Source: Hanleya hanleyi (lineage: Eukaryota; Mollusca; Polyplacophora; Lepidopleurida; Hanleyidae). From it: a stretch of 64,000 bases of DNA. The stretch lies in NCBI GenBank assembly GCA_036873755.1, contig JAVTVY010016115.1, forward strand, positions 1 through 64,000. The letters are read 5' to 3'. Under the pieces are notes generated by a model. It made no database searches. It saw only the letters and a list, made by a program, of their open reading frames with translations, and was not told the origin of the DNA. Position numbers and translations under genes: made by a program. Of the stretch, positions 12,074 to 24,340 are shown in pieces. Each line of letters starts with the position of its first letter. Position 1 is the first letter of the stretch.

Positions 12074-12129
12074 GTAACTTTGGCGACCGTTATTTCGGCA
12101 CAGAAATGTCTCCAGACATGGACCTTTAG
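12074..12129 (+). CDS. UCKL1: UCKL1 terminal exon
   Basis: Acceptor CTCCAG. The frame continues G|GT AAC TTT GGC GAC CGT TAT TTC GGC ACA and encodes NFGDRYFGTE, the family C-terminal 'GNFGDRYFGT', ending in TAG at 12127-12129. With this exon the in-window coding sequence is 969 nt (322 codons plus stop) and all splice phases agree. Confidence 0.9.
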
Positions 12130-13294
12130 CGTGAACAAATCTCTCATTCTGTTTAGTTATTCCAGGACAGATTTCCTCTCAACTACAGCACAATGTGGTA
12201 TTACATATATCGTAAACAATTCAATTTACATTTCCATGTACATGTATGTATTCTCTATAACAATGAAGAGGGCTGTATATTTTGGAAATACTTACATGCT
12301 ATGTTCACCAATCATGCTTTCATTTATTCATACAGCTGAAAATCTGTAGTTATGAAAATGAATTCAGGACAGCTGCATTTGTTTTTTCATTGATACCGTC
12401 TCTTTGAGATCGTGTACTTCATCATTGCAGGCAAAGTAGTTCATTCATTACTGTGGAGTAATACTGGGTGTTTTATAGGGGCAGCAAGTGAGCATCCCTG
12501 TTATGGTTTTAAATTCCCCTTAGTTTACACCAACACAGAACCATAGTCAGGTGTTGTGATTTATGGCTTGCAAAGTTTTTCCACACTCGGTGTTTATGAA
12601 GCTGATAAATGAATGAATTTATATCTAGACTTTCTTGAAGTTCTTCTGAATTTTGATCTTGTCTTCTGATAATGATGCTAAATAATGTTGCTATTTTGAT
12701 GGTGAAATAAGATTGTCTTTTGATATCAATCATTGCTGGAGAATATGAACATATTCTGTCAGGTCATTAAATCATTCTTTATTAATTTATAGTCCCTCTA
12801 TTTGGAAAATTGTTAGTAAATAAACTTCTATATTACAGTCACATTGGATATCACACATCATGCCGAAAATTGTTTGAAGTGGCTGAATTTCAGTTCTGGT
12901 ATGGAAGTCACCAGCTCGTAGAGATTAACATATATGTTATCAAGGCATGGATGTCCTGTTTTTTTATTTGGATTTCGTAACCTCTTGGATAAAACAAGAG
13001 AACACTTTGATCATGTTTATGTAGCTATAAGATTACGCAATATCTTGGATAAATTGTATATACATGTATCTATTATTATTAGTCATTTTTCCCTGATTTC
13101 TGTACATTTATTCATATTCTATGACCAACTTTTGAAACATCTGTATTTTAATTTTCAGTGGGAAGCTGATATGTTTTTGTTATTTTGGTGTTCACTGCAG
13201 CTTAACATTTTTGGATGCTGTCATGTAAGCATAAAATTACACAAAGTCTTTCAGATAATCTCTCAAGTTCTCCAGTTCTTGAAGTATTCATGTA

Positions 13295-13452
13295 CAGTGA
13301 AACCTTTGTAACTGACCCTGCTTGTGACCAGATTATATTCTCAGTTTTGACAGGATTTTGGTTTATGAAGGTTGAAAAATAAATAAATAAATAATGTCAG
13401 TATTTTGAGGTAGGTCAGTTTATCCAGGTGTCAGTATTCACAGGTTTCACTA
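13295..13452. mobile_element. pogo/Tc1-type MITE, copy 1
   Basis: Begins CAGTGAAACC directly after TA and ends GGTTTCACTA directly before TA, matching a TA target duplication. The 'CAGTGAAACC' terminus resembles pogo/Tigger-like non-autonomous elements. Internal sequence (GACCAG…, GGTTTAT.AAGGTT) is shared with 19696-19870. Confidence 0.75.
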
Positions 13453-14281
13453 TATATATAAATTTAATGTGAAGTGATATGGAAATGCATATGGAATGTA
13501 TCATTATAGTGAATTCACTGAATAGTTCCCCAGTTTAAAGGGTATAAATCTGCTGTCCTGAATAATGGGGAAATGAAGTTAATTTTATTTCCAACCTTTT
13601 AGGCATTATCTCACACATATATTCACTGGTAAAGCTGAAATATTTGATAAGAGACTCCTATATTCATGGATAATGACTGTACAATTAGGCTGCAGGGTAT
13701 GCAAATTATAATCATGGAGACCTAGTATAGGATATTAACATTTATATGTTATGTGACCTACTCTCTATTGTCACCGACCACCCTGTGCCACAACTGGCTG
13801 TTCCCACCCATAACTGAGGTATGGTTCCCATAAGATTAACATCAGGAAATACAGATAAATTGTCATAAATAAAAAAAAGTATGTATTCCCGTGTGGCCGA
13901 TTTTCAGGTATTATCAGAGAATGCCTACATGTAGTTCACAAAACATACTGAAGTTTCAGAAATTTTCGACATACATTAATCAATCTATTAAGAAAAATGG
14001 GTTCCAGACAATGTTGTAGCATAGGAATCTATACCCCAGTTGCGTTGGTCGTTGACAGTAGATGTAACAGCTGATCTATTGTTTTCGCTGTCCTTTAGCG
14101 AGAGCTGTCTATCGATAGCCACAGGTAGATTGTCATGGTTTACCATGGTGTATAGGACATTGATCCAAGTCAGGTTTTTGTTTCACTATCAAGAGTCAGT
14201 ACCCTGGCCTGACCAATTATTATACGCCCACAAAAAGGCAGACCTGGTATGTGATAGTGATTCCTTCTGCTTGTCCGCATC

Positions 14282-14980
14282 ATGCAGTTTTTACCCCTCG
14301 GCCAAATTTGGCCTAGGGGTATTGTCGTCATTATGTACGGCTGTCCGTACGTACGTACGTCCGGACGTACGTCCGTCCGTCCGTTACCGCGATATCTAAA
14401 GAACCGTTTCATGCATGGCAACCAAACGTGTTACATCTATTTATCTTCACGTAAATCAGAAGCCTATCGAAAATGAGTCATCTCGGACAATATTTTGCAG
14501 AGTTATGCCCCTTTTTACAAATAAAAATCCATTTATGATTTGTTATTGTGATAATTTCAGAACTGTTCCATATACAACATCCTAACGTGATACAGTTGTT
14601 TCTCTTGACCTAAACTAGATGCCTATCGAAAATGAGTTGTGTCAGAAAGTATTTTGCAGAGTTATGCCCCTTGTCTAATAAAATCCGTTACCGCGATATC
14701 TACAGAACCATTTCATGCATGGCAACCAAACTTGTTACATCTATTTATCTTCACGTAAATCAGAAGCCTATCGAAAAGGAGTCATCTCGGACAATATTTT
14801 GCAGAGTTATGCCCCTTTTTACAAATAAAAATCCATTTATGATTTATTGTATCATATACAACATCATAACGTGATACAATTGTTTCTCTTGACCTGAACT
14901 AGATGCCTATCGAAAATGAGTCGTGTCAGAAAGTATTTTGCAGAGTTATGCCCCTTGTCTAATAAAATCCACTAATTCCT
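14282..14980 (+). repeat. Duplicated dispersed repeat with GTAC/CCGT tract
   Basis: Opens with CCCCTCGGCCAAATTTGGCC and a low-complexity GTACGTACGTCCGTCCGTCC tract at about 14337-14386. After that a unit starting CCGTTACCGCGATATCTA occurs at 14382 and again at 14686, each followed by 'GAACC.TTTCATGCATGGCAACC' and two copies of 'TTTTGCAGAGTTATGCCCCTT'. I recognise it as a dispersed repeat, not as a gene. Confidence 0.75.
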
Positions 14981-16290
14981 ATGTTAAGTTTGCATATAAT
15001 TTCTATATCATGTTTGTATACTATCACATTTATTTATTGATTGGATGACTGATTTATTGATTTATTCTCTTACACAATGCGAAGAATGCCTGCAAATCTC
15101 TTTTGAAAATGACATACATGTCCCATTTAGTATACATGTACTGTATTTATCTAGCCATGTGTACTGTTGTTTTGGTGAGACACCGATACAGCTCTTTCAA
15201 TTTATTCCAGAAACAAATTAATTTAAGGGGAGGAAAACTTTTCTTTTTTTTCAAAGAAAGTACACTTACAATACCAGGGGTAAATATTTCTTCCCACAAG
15301 CCAATCAATTGGTAGAGACACCCTTACATTATAATAGCTGGGGTTCAGAGCCGAGGGGTTTCGATAGCGCAGCTTCATATCTTTCTACAGTCTCGATTTC
15401 AAGTGAGCAGTTACGTTGGATAGAGAAGATGTGTCACATAGTACCCAAATTGGGGTCACGGTCAATGTGGACTGAAAATCGGGAAATCATGCGGGTCAAA
15501 TTATTTTTGTGAGTGGATACAGGGAGACAATACTTTGCATACCGGAATTGGAGTTGAAATGGTCACGGTCACTTTGACCTCAAAGTGGGGGAAAATAATT
15601 GAACTGTGGATTGTGATCTAATGCAGGGTTTACTTCTCGCAAACAAGAATCAAAAGTTCTAAGGATTCTTGTGGACCAAAAATCTGGAAATAATTGAAAC
15701 TCAAAATTTGTTGTGAGTCAGTGCATTAAATAGGAGGAAACAATGTGAAGCCTATAGGGTACCAAACCTGAGGTCATAAATTCTAGCTGAATTTCTCTAA
15801 CCCCAAAATCAGGAAATTTAAGTCACGAGCAAGACAAAGTTCAAAATAGAGAAAGCTCTTGTTGCATGTCAAATATGTTGGCATATATTGAAGCCAATTT
15901 TAATTCTTGTTTGAAATTCAGCCAGTCTTGAGTGTTGACTGAGAGAAAGCCCCATGTTGTGGGTCAGAAATGGGCTCCAAATTTACCAAACCTGTCTTAC
16001 GTTCAGCCAGTAAATACTATTTTGATGCAATTTTGTGTTGAATCAGAATTCCCACATACGCCAGATTATGCGTTGCTTATTCTGGCATAACCATTTCATT
16101 CCAGTTTCAGAATATTTCATGAATTTATAATTATACATTGGACATTGCATTCCGACGACAGTTGATATGGTAGACCTAAGTTTGATGGATCTGTATTCCA
16201 TTCTCTCTCACCTTGTAACATGTGTAATGAAAATTACATGTTGAAGTTTGGCTGAATCAGCCCCGAATCAGTTTTAATTTGTAAATAGAG

Positions 16291-16500
16291 GTACGGCTTA
16301 TAGCGTTGGACACACCGGTTCTCGTCGGATCACCGAAGTTAAGCTCGGTCAATATTTGGATGGGTGACTGGACGCTGTACTGGCTGGGCTGATCAGTGTC
16401 CAGGGTAATAGGAACTGTGAGCACTCTCGTGTTCTGGCACATGTAGGCACCTTCGTGATATGACTGAAACAAGGTTGAAAACGACATTAAAGCCTACTAC
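16291..16500 (+). mobile_element. 5S rRNA-derived SINE (SINE3-like)
   Basis: Bases 16291-16395 resemble 5S rRNA: ACACCGGTTCTCGTC, GATCACCGAAGTTAAGC and TTGGATGGGTGAC are near-perfect matches to the internal-promoter region. The ends and the 5' stem are altered and about 100 bp of unrelated tail follows, ending near GACATTAAAGCC. That is the structure of a 5S-headed SINE rather than a working 5S gene. Confidence 0.75.
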
Positions 16501-19347
16501 TCACTCCTAATTTGTAAATGGGCATTTATTTGAAAGATTACGGTAATTCCTCAAATAAATTGATGACCGGAAGTGATATTTGAGGTAGTAAAGAGAGGGG
16601 GTGATCTATTTATTGCAACTGAGTGAAAGTGGTCATTCACGAAAATCCAAGATAACTGTGATGAGCATTTGAAAGAGGTAGTGCTCAGGTCCCTCACTTG
16701 TGAAAACTGCACCCACATACAAGTGACTTATTTCAAATTCTATTTATGTAGGGTGTGATTCAATACAATCCAGCTAATTGGAGTTTTGAATACTCCAGCA
16801 TCAGGTGAATTACACTGTTAGCAAACAATATCTGCAGTAATTGCTCGTGTCTATATACCTGATTGACCTACCATGGAGATTTATTATCATAATCTCTTTC
16901 AGTGAAGAACAAGAGTATTCTCCCTTACCCTGAAGTAATCGCCACGTGTCGCAGTCTCGCCAGATCAATCAGAAACTAATAATTTCTTGCCTAGATTTAA
17001 AACTGAGTTCCTGACTTCAAATAAACAGTTGCAAATTAATATAATTAGTCAGTGATACATCTAGACCTGCTATGTGGTCTTACTACGTCTATCACCATTT
17101 GATTGATCTGTTGAGACTTCGACACTGCCACCGATACATATGACCAATCATGGTTGATCGATTTCTTTGAGGAATTACTGTAGCATGAAGGTCAGAAAAT
17201 GTATTTTCAGCTTTAACATTTTCTAGGTTGTATGTCCTTTGGAGAAGGAGTTAACTGCAGAAAAAGGAACAGAATGATAATGGATAATTTCAGTGAGTTT
17301 GAAGCATCATGTATGTTGAGGGGATACTTGAGACGGTTCAGTGGTTGATTTGTGTTCTCATCAATATAATCAGTTGGAAGAAACTAAGAGCATCTGAGCA
17401 ATCGAAATGTTGCTATTGCTGTGCATTCTGAGCTATAATTGGTCATTAGAGGTTGCTCAGTAGCCAATGGGAACAGTTGTAAGTGACTTGTTCAATAACT
17501 TTTCAAATATTTTTCTCAGTGTGCAGATAATCTGGATGGTATTTGAGAAGACACTTGATAGCAGCTACGTAATATTTGTGTTGTAGATAATGGCAATTGC
17601 TGGCAGGCCTCCTTTTCATGGTATATTCATTCTTGCAATTGTTTTGTTTTCCATATTTTTATTTTTTATTTTTTGGAACCATCAGATGTCTACTTGGTTG
17701 TCAATGCTAACACCATAACTATTCATGGAAAGTGCATTTATTGAAGGATATGTTCATTTTGAAGGAACAACAGTCAGCTCAGAAATATATCTTTGATTCT
17801 ATGTTTTCCTAACCATATTTGACTGTTTTGATGTTGAATTTACTCAGATCTGATATATACATATGTAAACAGCTGTAACGTAGTGGAATTACAAGTCTGT
17901 CAGATTGCATTTATGTAGGAGACACCATGTTCATCTTGGAGACCCCTTCTTTATCTTGGGAGCAGCAAGTTTATCTCAAAGGCATCATGTTGTCTTCAAG
18001 TTCATTTGATATCGCAATTCTGAGTTTGTCCGATTTTCTCTCTCTCTCTATTCATGTGCGCAGTGCTGTGAACAATCCCAAATGAGATAGATAAGAGAGA
18101 TCTAGTCTTTATTCGTTAGTGTATATGAGTATGTTTCAATGTGTTGTATTGTTTTACATGTACCTAGTCATCTTTAGTTCATTTCTTCCTCCTCCTTCTC
18201 ACTCCATTACAATGGTATTCATATTCAATGTTCCTGTGTACATACACATACACATACCTCTAATTTGTGTCATCAATTTTTTTAATCTTTCTTTTTTTCT
18301 TCTAAATCTGTCTGCTTTTTTTATCGCCTTCCAAATGTTTGTTCCACACAGAAAACATGCCAATGTATGTTCAGGCTCAATCTCAGTAAACTCAGATACA
18401 ATATCACGGAATATTATATCTGAATTCAGCCCTATATAAATCATGTGCGAGTTGAAACTAATATTGTTAGCCAATCAGATGGATAGCTGATTGTAACTAT
18501 TTCAAAGTCACGCCCACAGTAATTACACATGGTAGCTCGTGGTCTAATATATAAACATTATTCTGAAACAGTTTCCAAATATGGCATCATTTCCAGACAG
18601 GGTCCGTAAACATCGAAGAGTTTACTCCCGCCGAAAAGTCTGGCTTTGTTTGGGGTAGAAAATATCAAAAGATTGTGCCGTGCGAAGATGTTAAACTCCT
18701 TGAAGTAAACGTCAATCATTGTCACAGCGAAAAGGTTGAAATGGTCGTGATTGACTTATTATGGGATCTCGTAGAATATCGGCGAACATTTCGCACAAAG
18801 TTTTCATAGCGTTTCGTCTAGATGGTATTCCCCTGATTTACCATCTTGGTTTACCTAGATTGGTTCAGGGTGGGATACAGTATTGAGAGGGATTGAGGAC
18901 TTCATTGTATGGAGCCCAAGATGCTATTCTCTCTGATGTTCAAAATTGTTTTCGTTAAAACTCATTAGTGTCATCAGAATTACATAGTCTTGTTGCTGAT
19001 AAGTTGATGAATATATTTGGGGAATTTTTCAATAAATTGGACTGGTTTTCACTAGCTTTGTAGAAGTAAGCGGTGTCTTAGATAGTGGGACAAATCCGCT
19101 ATCTTCTAGACTGCATGGAATATCCATTCATCTAGAAACATATTGAATCACTTAAAACTAAATATTTGTCGGCCATTCACGAGAAAATGGAAGAAATTTA
19201 TATTCTAAAACAAATGCATGACATTCCATTTATTTTTTTATGGCCATGTCAGCAAGCTTATATATGTGTGTTTTTATCTGTCACTTTACCAAATGTCACA
19301 CAGTCAATTTCATTTCCAAATACAATACATGAACAATGGTGAGACAG

Positions 19348-19463
19348 AAAGCGGCAAGCCAGTCGAAGCTGGCAGGGTTGTATACAGCGACCTCACTCTC
19401 ATCAAATATGAAAACTATGATGCTTCAGCATATGCTTTGCAGCTGAAAAAAAAGCACATGTGA
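19348..19463 (+). CDS. Candidate terminal exon, unassigned
   Basis: A possible acceptor (GAGACAG) is followed by an open frame of about 37 codons ending TGA at 19461-19463. It has balanced, protein-like composition (segment VVYSDLTLIKYENYDASAYA). Entry in phase 1 would be compatible with the UCKL1 exon ending at 11182, which would make it an alternative last exon. That fit has a one in three chance of being accidental. I recognise no family. Confidence 0.25.
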
Positions 19464-19695
19464 GACACTGAATTCGTTGATTTTGAGGCTCATTACATCT
19501 TTAATGATATTTATTTACTCTTTCTTTTGGTAATGTAATAAGACTAACTGCGTCAACTTATGACCTAAATTAACTGAGCCACAGGTGAGTAAACAATACA
19601 GTGAGTTACAGCATTTCTGTGACATTGGACATGCATTAAATTGGAGCTGATAATCTCTCTGTGATATTATATCCCAGGTTTACAAAAGGGAAGTG

Positions 19696-19870
19696 CGGTG
19701 AAACCTGTGTATACTGACCATGCTTGGGACCAGGTTATTGTGTCAGTTTTTACAGGGTTCTGGTTTATCAAGGTTCAAAATACTTTAAATTTAAGTATTG
19801 GGACCCAGATAATGTCGGTATTCAGAGGTTGGTCAATTTACCCATGTGTCGGTATTCACAGATTTCACTG
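19696..19870. mobile_element. pogo/Tc1-type MITE, copy 2
   Basis: Second copy of the element at 13295-13452. It starts CGGTGAAACCTGTGTATACTG and ends GTATTCACAGATTTCACTG before TA. The first terminal base pairs have mutated. Confidence 0.7.
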
Positions 19871-22409
19871 TATGCTTCTTGTATATGTGTTTGTATGCTT
19901 AGTACTTTTCTCCAGCTGATGGCATACTCAAGTTTCACTACTGGTGTTCCTGACATCATTGAGTCTTAACACTAGTTTTTACTTGTTTTATTTTTAACAT
20001 ACCTTTTCACTTATATTTTGTCAATGTTTTAGTATGGTTTATTCTGTTTCGATGTCACTTTGTTGTTTTATAAAAAAAAAATTGTTTGTGCTTTTTTTTC
20101 ACTCCTAATCCATATATAAAGAGATAGCATGGCTATGTACTCCAACTGGCTTCTGTTTCAGGAGGGTCTGTTTCATTAATAGGAAGGATATAAGTGTCTT
20201 AACATTTTATTTTAGTCCTGGTTTGTGGATAGTGAACTTTGCATGAATTTGCAATTGTTGTCAACATGAAAATCTGCCTCGCTTATCAGCCTCCTGATTT
20301 GGTGCTGTTTCGTGAGATCGTTGTGCTGTGGTGATGGCACTGATGGAAGGACGAACTTGCATGAATTGCATTGGCCATGCCAGACACACCACAATACACA
20401 CACATTATGACAACATGGAAGCACAACTTCCGTCTGAAACTGTTCTGTTTGAAACATATTTACCATTGCATGTTCCTTAAACAAAATTTAATACATTCTG
20501 CTATATTTTAAAACACACAGTAGTAAACAAAACAAACTTGAGGCTGTTTTCAGAAAATTTTGCAGTTTCATTTGTGAACAAAGGGGTTGAGACTTGTAGC
20601 TCAAACAGATGATCGCACCAACCAGAAACATTATTGGGCTTTGCCGGCCATTTTCCATGTTTTTTCCTGTTTTTCTCAGTAGGTTATCTCCCTTCCCTAG
20701 GTTAAGAGATAGGGATTTCCTTTTGAGGTCTTCTAGGCGAGAATTTTGTGCAGCAACATTTCCTCCAGTTTGATATATTTTGATACATATTGTGATTTTC
20801 TTCAAACAGTTAGAATATAAGAAAAAAGGTAAATAATATTTATATGATTTTTTTATGAATATGCTTCAAAACCAGAGCTATTTCTTATGTTTTCTGGGTT
20901 AGCAAATGGAGCATGGGTTAGTCAACTTAACGTTGTCTAAAGCTAAAAAATGCACATGAACCTCTAAACTTTTCTTTGTTTTTCCTCATATTACACATCA
21001 TTCAAAAAGTTAATTACTTTGATTCACCAGCAGCGGACATCCTCAATGTCATTCTGCTGGGCAAGTGAAATTTTCCATATTGGAAGTCTGTGTCTGAGGG
21101 TTTCAACTGTTTTCCCCAGTAATCTCCATTGGGTAGAAAAGGGGTGGGGTGTATTTCATTGGAAGGCATTTCAATCAATTTGAAACTCTGTTTATTATAT
21201 CATGAATCAACCTTTAATTAAAATATGAAGTGCTATTCTCATAACTCCCTGTAAATCACGTTATACAAAATGATGTTGAGCAATTTGAATAATGATGGCG
21301 CGACTGTCAAATGTGCGAATTAAATATTTTTGTTAAATGTCATGATATTGTACTGAATAATTGTTTAGGTATAACTATATATGTATTCACAGACGGCGGT
21401 CAAAATATCATTCTATTTTTGGAATATTTGCATGGCATTTCTGCACCATAGTGTGTGCTTCCGACTTGCAATTCAGGTATATTAACTGATGTATATCATT
21501 GTAAATAAAGGTTATATTACAACTACAGAAGTCTTCGGTTTTTGGTCACATTGGAGTTGAGAAAAACCCTCAAATATTCAATCACCCTATGAAAATGCAA
21601 TCACCCTGCATTTTGTGGGGGAAAAAAATCAGATTTAATAAACTTGATCTCCACTTAAATCATTAAAATAATAATGAATTTATATTGGAATGATGTGATT
21701 GAATTATTAGAGGATTTTACTGTAAGCTTTAATTTCTCAGTACATGATGTTTCTTCATCTTTGTAATGTTTTGCCGGATGCGGACAGATAATGTGAATTG
21801 TAAGATGTTCCCACAGTTGCTTGAAAACCTGTAAAGTCCTTGTATTTTATATTACAAATTTCTAGGTGTTGAAATTCGAGATTTTTTTCTGTCGCTCTTT
21901 GAATTTTAGCCTGTTGCTTACTTTATTGTATGCTCTTTGTGACCATTCAAGTATTGAGAATACAAGAAATCTAGGTGAGTGCTTGAAAGTCATGGAAAAA
22001 AGTTGATTTGGAAAAGTATTTTTCAAGAAGGATGGGAACCCTGAAATGACCGACAGTGATCACGATGAAGGCTGTCTGTGCCCTGGTCCGATTGCTCCTA
22101 GTTTTGTTCAAGGCTAACAAGAAGCCTATCAATTTTTACACGCTCGCCAGTAATGGGGAGATGTTTTCTGTTATGGCATTGTCCGTCCACCCATTAACTG
22201 TTCTAATGAATGTAACTAGTCTTAGCTCAATTCTTTTGAAACTTGGTATAAATTATTGTTACCTACGAAGATGTTCATGTCCTAAATAAACACCAAAATG
22301 GTTATCTGTCTTGAAAAGCTCGTTTGAATTCACCACCATATGCTATTTAATGCATGCTTAGCCTAGGTATGTAATGGAGTAGTAATAAAAGCAGACATCC
22401 AAATCATTA

Positions 22410-24170
22410 GTTATACAAAGGATAGTCAAAACTTTTCTTGTGTCCACCAGTAAGTAGTAGTAAAAGGGGACATGGACACCTATTGACCTTTGACCATTGT
22501 GGAAGCGTCCAAGGTCACTGAGTGCACTTCTGGTCAGGTGACCGGATGTGACTTTTGGGTGGTATTCCTCCGCAGTGAGGTGGTCACCGGTTTACATCCG
22601 CAGGCAGAAAGTAGTCCCTTGCCAATAGGCCTCCAAATACACTTATTGTTGCTTCGCCTGAATCTCCTGGGGATTTCCCATGACATCAATTCGGGGGCCA
22701 ACGAGTCTTTACATGTTTTATTCCATGGCATGATGAAAGTGTGTTAAATGCATTGCGAGTTAAACACACCTGGGGATATCCATGACATCATCAATTTGGG
22801 GGCCAACAAGTCTCAACATGTTTTATTCCATGGCATGTATAGAGCAGTGAATCTATACACCCTTTGGTATGGGCTACGCTTTATAGACCCGTTAGTATTA
22901 TAATAGCCTGTACAAATACATTACCTGATCTCTGGCAGAATTTAAAGATTCAAGATGCCCACTTACCTGGTGATGCTGCCTGGACCCTGCCCTGTAGCTT
23001 GTAGGCTATAGGGCGCACCAGGGTACCGGCGGCACCACCAGGTGAGCTAATGTGTATGTGGTGACATCACTTCTGCATATGAGGTCACTTCCAATGATGA
23101 TGTCACTTTCACGAAGGCCAATGATCAAAGTATGTGCATGTGATTGGACGATCGACAATGCATCAAGGCATTAAGCTAGTGTGTTAAGGCATTAAAATAG
23201 GGTATTAAGATTGTGCGTTAAGGCAATTAAGATCGGGAATTTAGGTATTGAGACGGGTGTTGACATGAATCACTGTATTACAATGAATTATTGTAAGTTC
23301 CATGGGATATCTAAACCCATCAGAGCTTCTGAGCTATTTCACTAGGATGTTGGAGTGTTAAGCTAGGAGTTCAAGTGCATTACTGTCTCACGTCTTTAAA
23401 AGCAAGCATTACTCCACAGCGTTTGGGCATCACAGCATGAAGGCCGACCGTACTCGCTCACTGGTAACTTGCTCTCTCCCCTCCCGCCCCTTCGACCGAA
23501 TGTGACCCCTTGCACATGCGCACCTCTGAAACTGCCCAATCTGACTCTACCCGATAAGCGCTTCAAGATGGTAAACTACGGACCATTCAGACCACGGATG
23601 ACTCCGAACTCGCTGAAGCTCCCACCTCAAATGTCCTTTTTTCCTACTCGACTGCACATGCACAGAATGACAGCACTTCGGAAAACTTGTTGACTCCGGA
23701 TTGATGCCGTCATGGGAAATTCCATGCATGTATAACTGGCTATGCATTCCACAGACGCTGATGACGCCATGGAATAAAACATGTTGAGAATTGTTGGCCC
23801 CCGAATTTATGACGTCACAAGAAATCCCCAGGAGATTCAGGCGAAGCGACAACAAACTCACTGCTCATTGAGGCTCATTGGCATGGGACTACTTTCTGTC
23901 TGCGGAAGTGAACAGGGGGCCGCATCACAGCAGCGGAAGTAACCGCCTCACCGCGAAAGAATGCCACCCAAAGGTCACTTATGTTCACCTGACCGAAAGT
24001 GTACTCATTGACCTTTGATGACTGAAATAGCGTTTAATGCGACATCATATTCACTCACCCACTCATTGACCGTCCACATGACCACCACAAAGATCAATAG
24101 CCGTCTATGTCCCATTTTAATGTTACTAACTGAAGGACGCAAGAAAAGTTTTCATTATCCTTCGTATAAC
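22410..24170. mobile_element. 1.76 kb non-autonomous element with long terminal inverted repeats
   Basis: The left end GTTATACAAAGGATAGTCAA matches the reverse complement of the right end (…CATTATCCTTCGTATAAC, ending 24170). Inverted similarity continues inward for about 400-450 bp: TGACCTTTGACC, GGTCAGGTGACC, GCAGGCAGAAAGTAGTCCC and CTCCTGGGGATTTCCCATGA all recur inverted at 23700-24020. Both arms carry the 'GACAGAAAGTAGTCCC'-type motif also found in the Polinton TIR. There is no coding gene inside and I see no clear target duplication. Confidence 0.7.
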
Positions 24171-24340
24171 CATGGAGGTATTAATTCCTCCATGGTATAA
24201 CAGAGTTCGAGGTCAGCGGTGAATTGAATTGAAATTTCGTCAAACTTAGCATCAAACTTACTTCTTCTTGTGTACAGATACGATATATACAATTCCTATC
24301 TTTCAAATGCTGGTACTAATACCGAATAAAGCGTTTAATT

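Larger units (their letters stand above)
12130..22409. other. Gene-poor stretch: UCKL1 3' side and intergenic repeats
   Basis: About 10 kb without a convincing gene other than the candidate exon at 19348-19463. It holds two pogo-like MITEs (13295, 19696), a duplicated repeat with a CCGT/GTAC-rich tract (14282-14980), a 5S-derived SINE (16291) and a third copy of the AT-rich repeat (21640-21720). Several AATAAA-type signals occur but none can be assigned. Confidence 0.6.

Noticed and set aside
16291..16395. Functional 5S rRNA gene
   Set aside because: Stem sequences are altered, no terminator T-run follows, and a SINE-like tail is attached.
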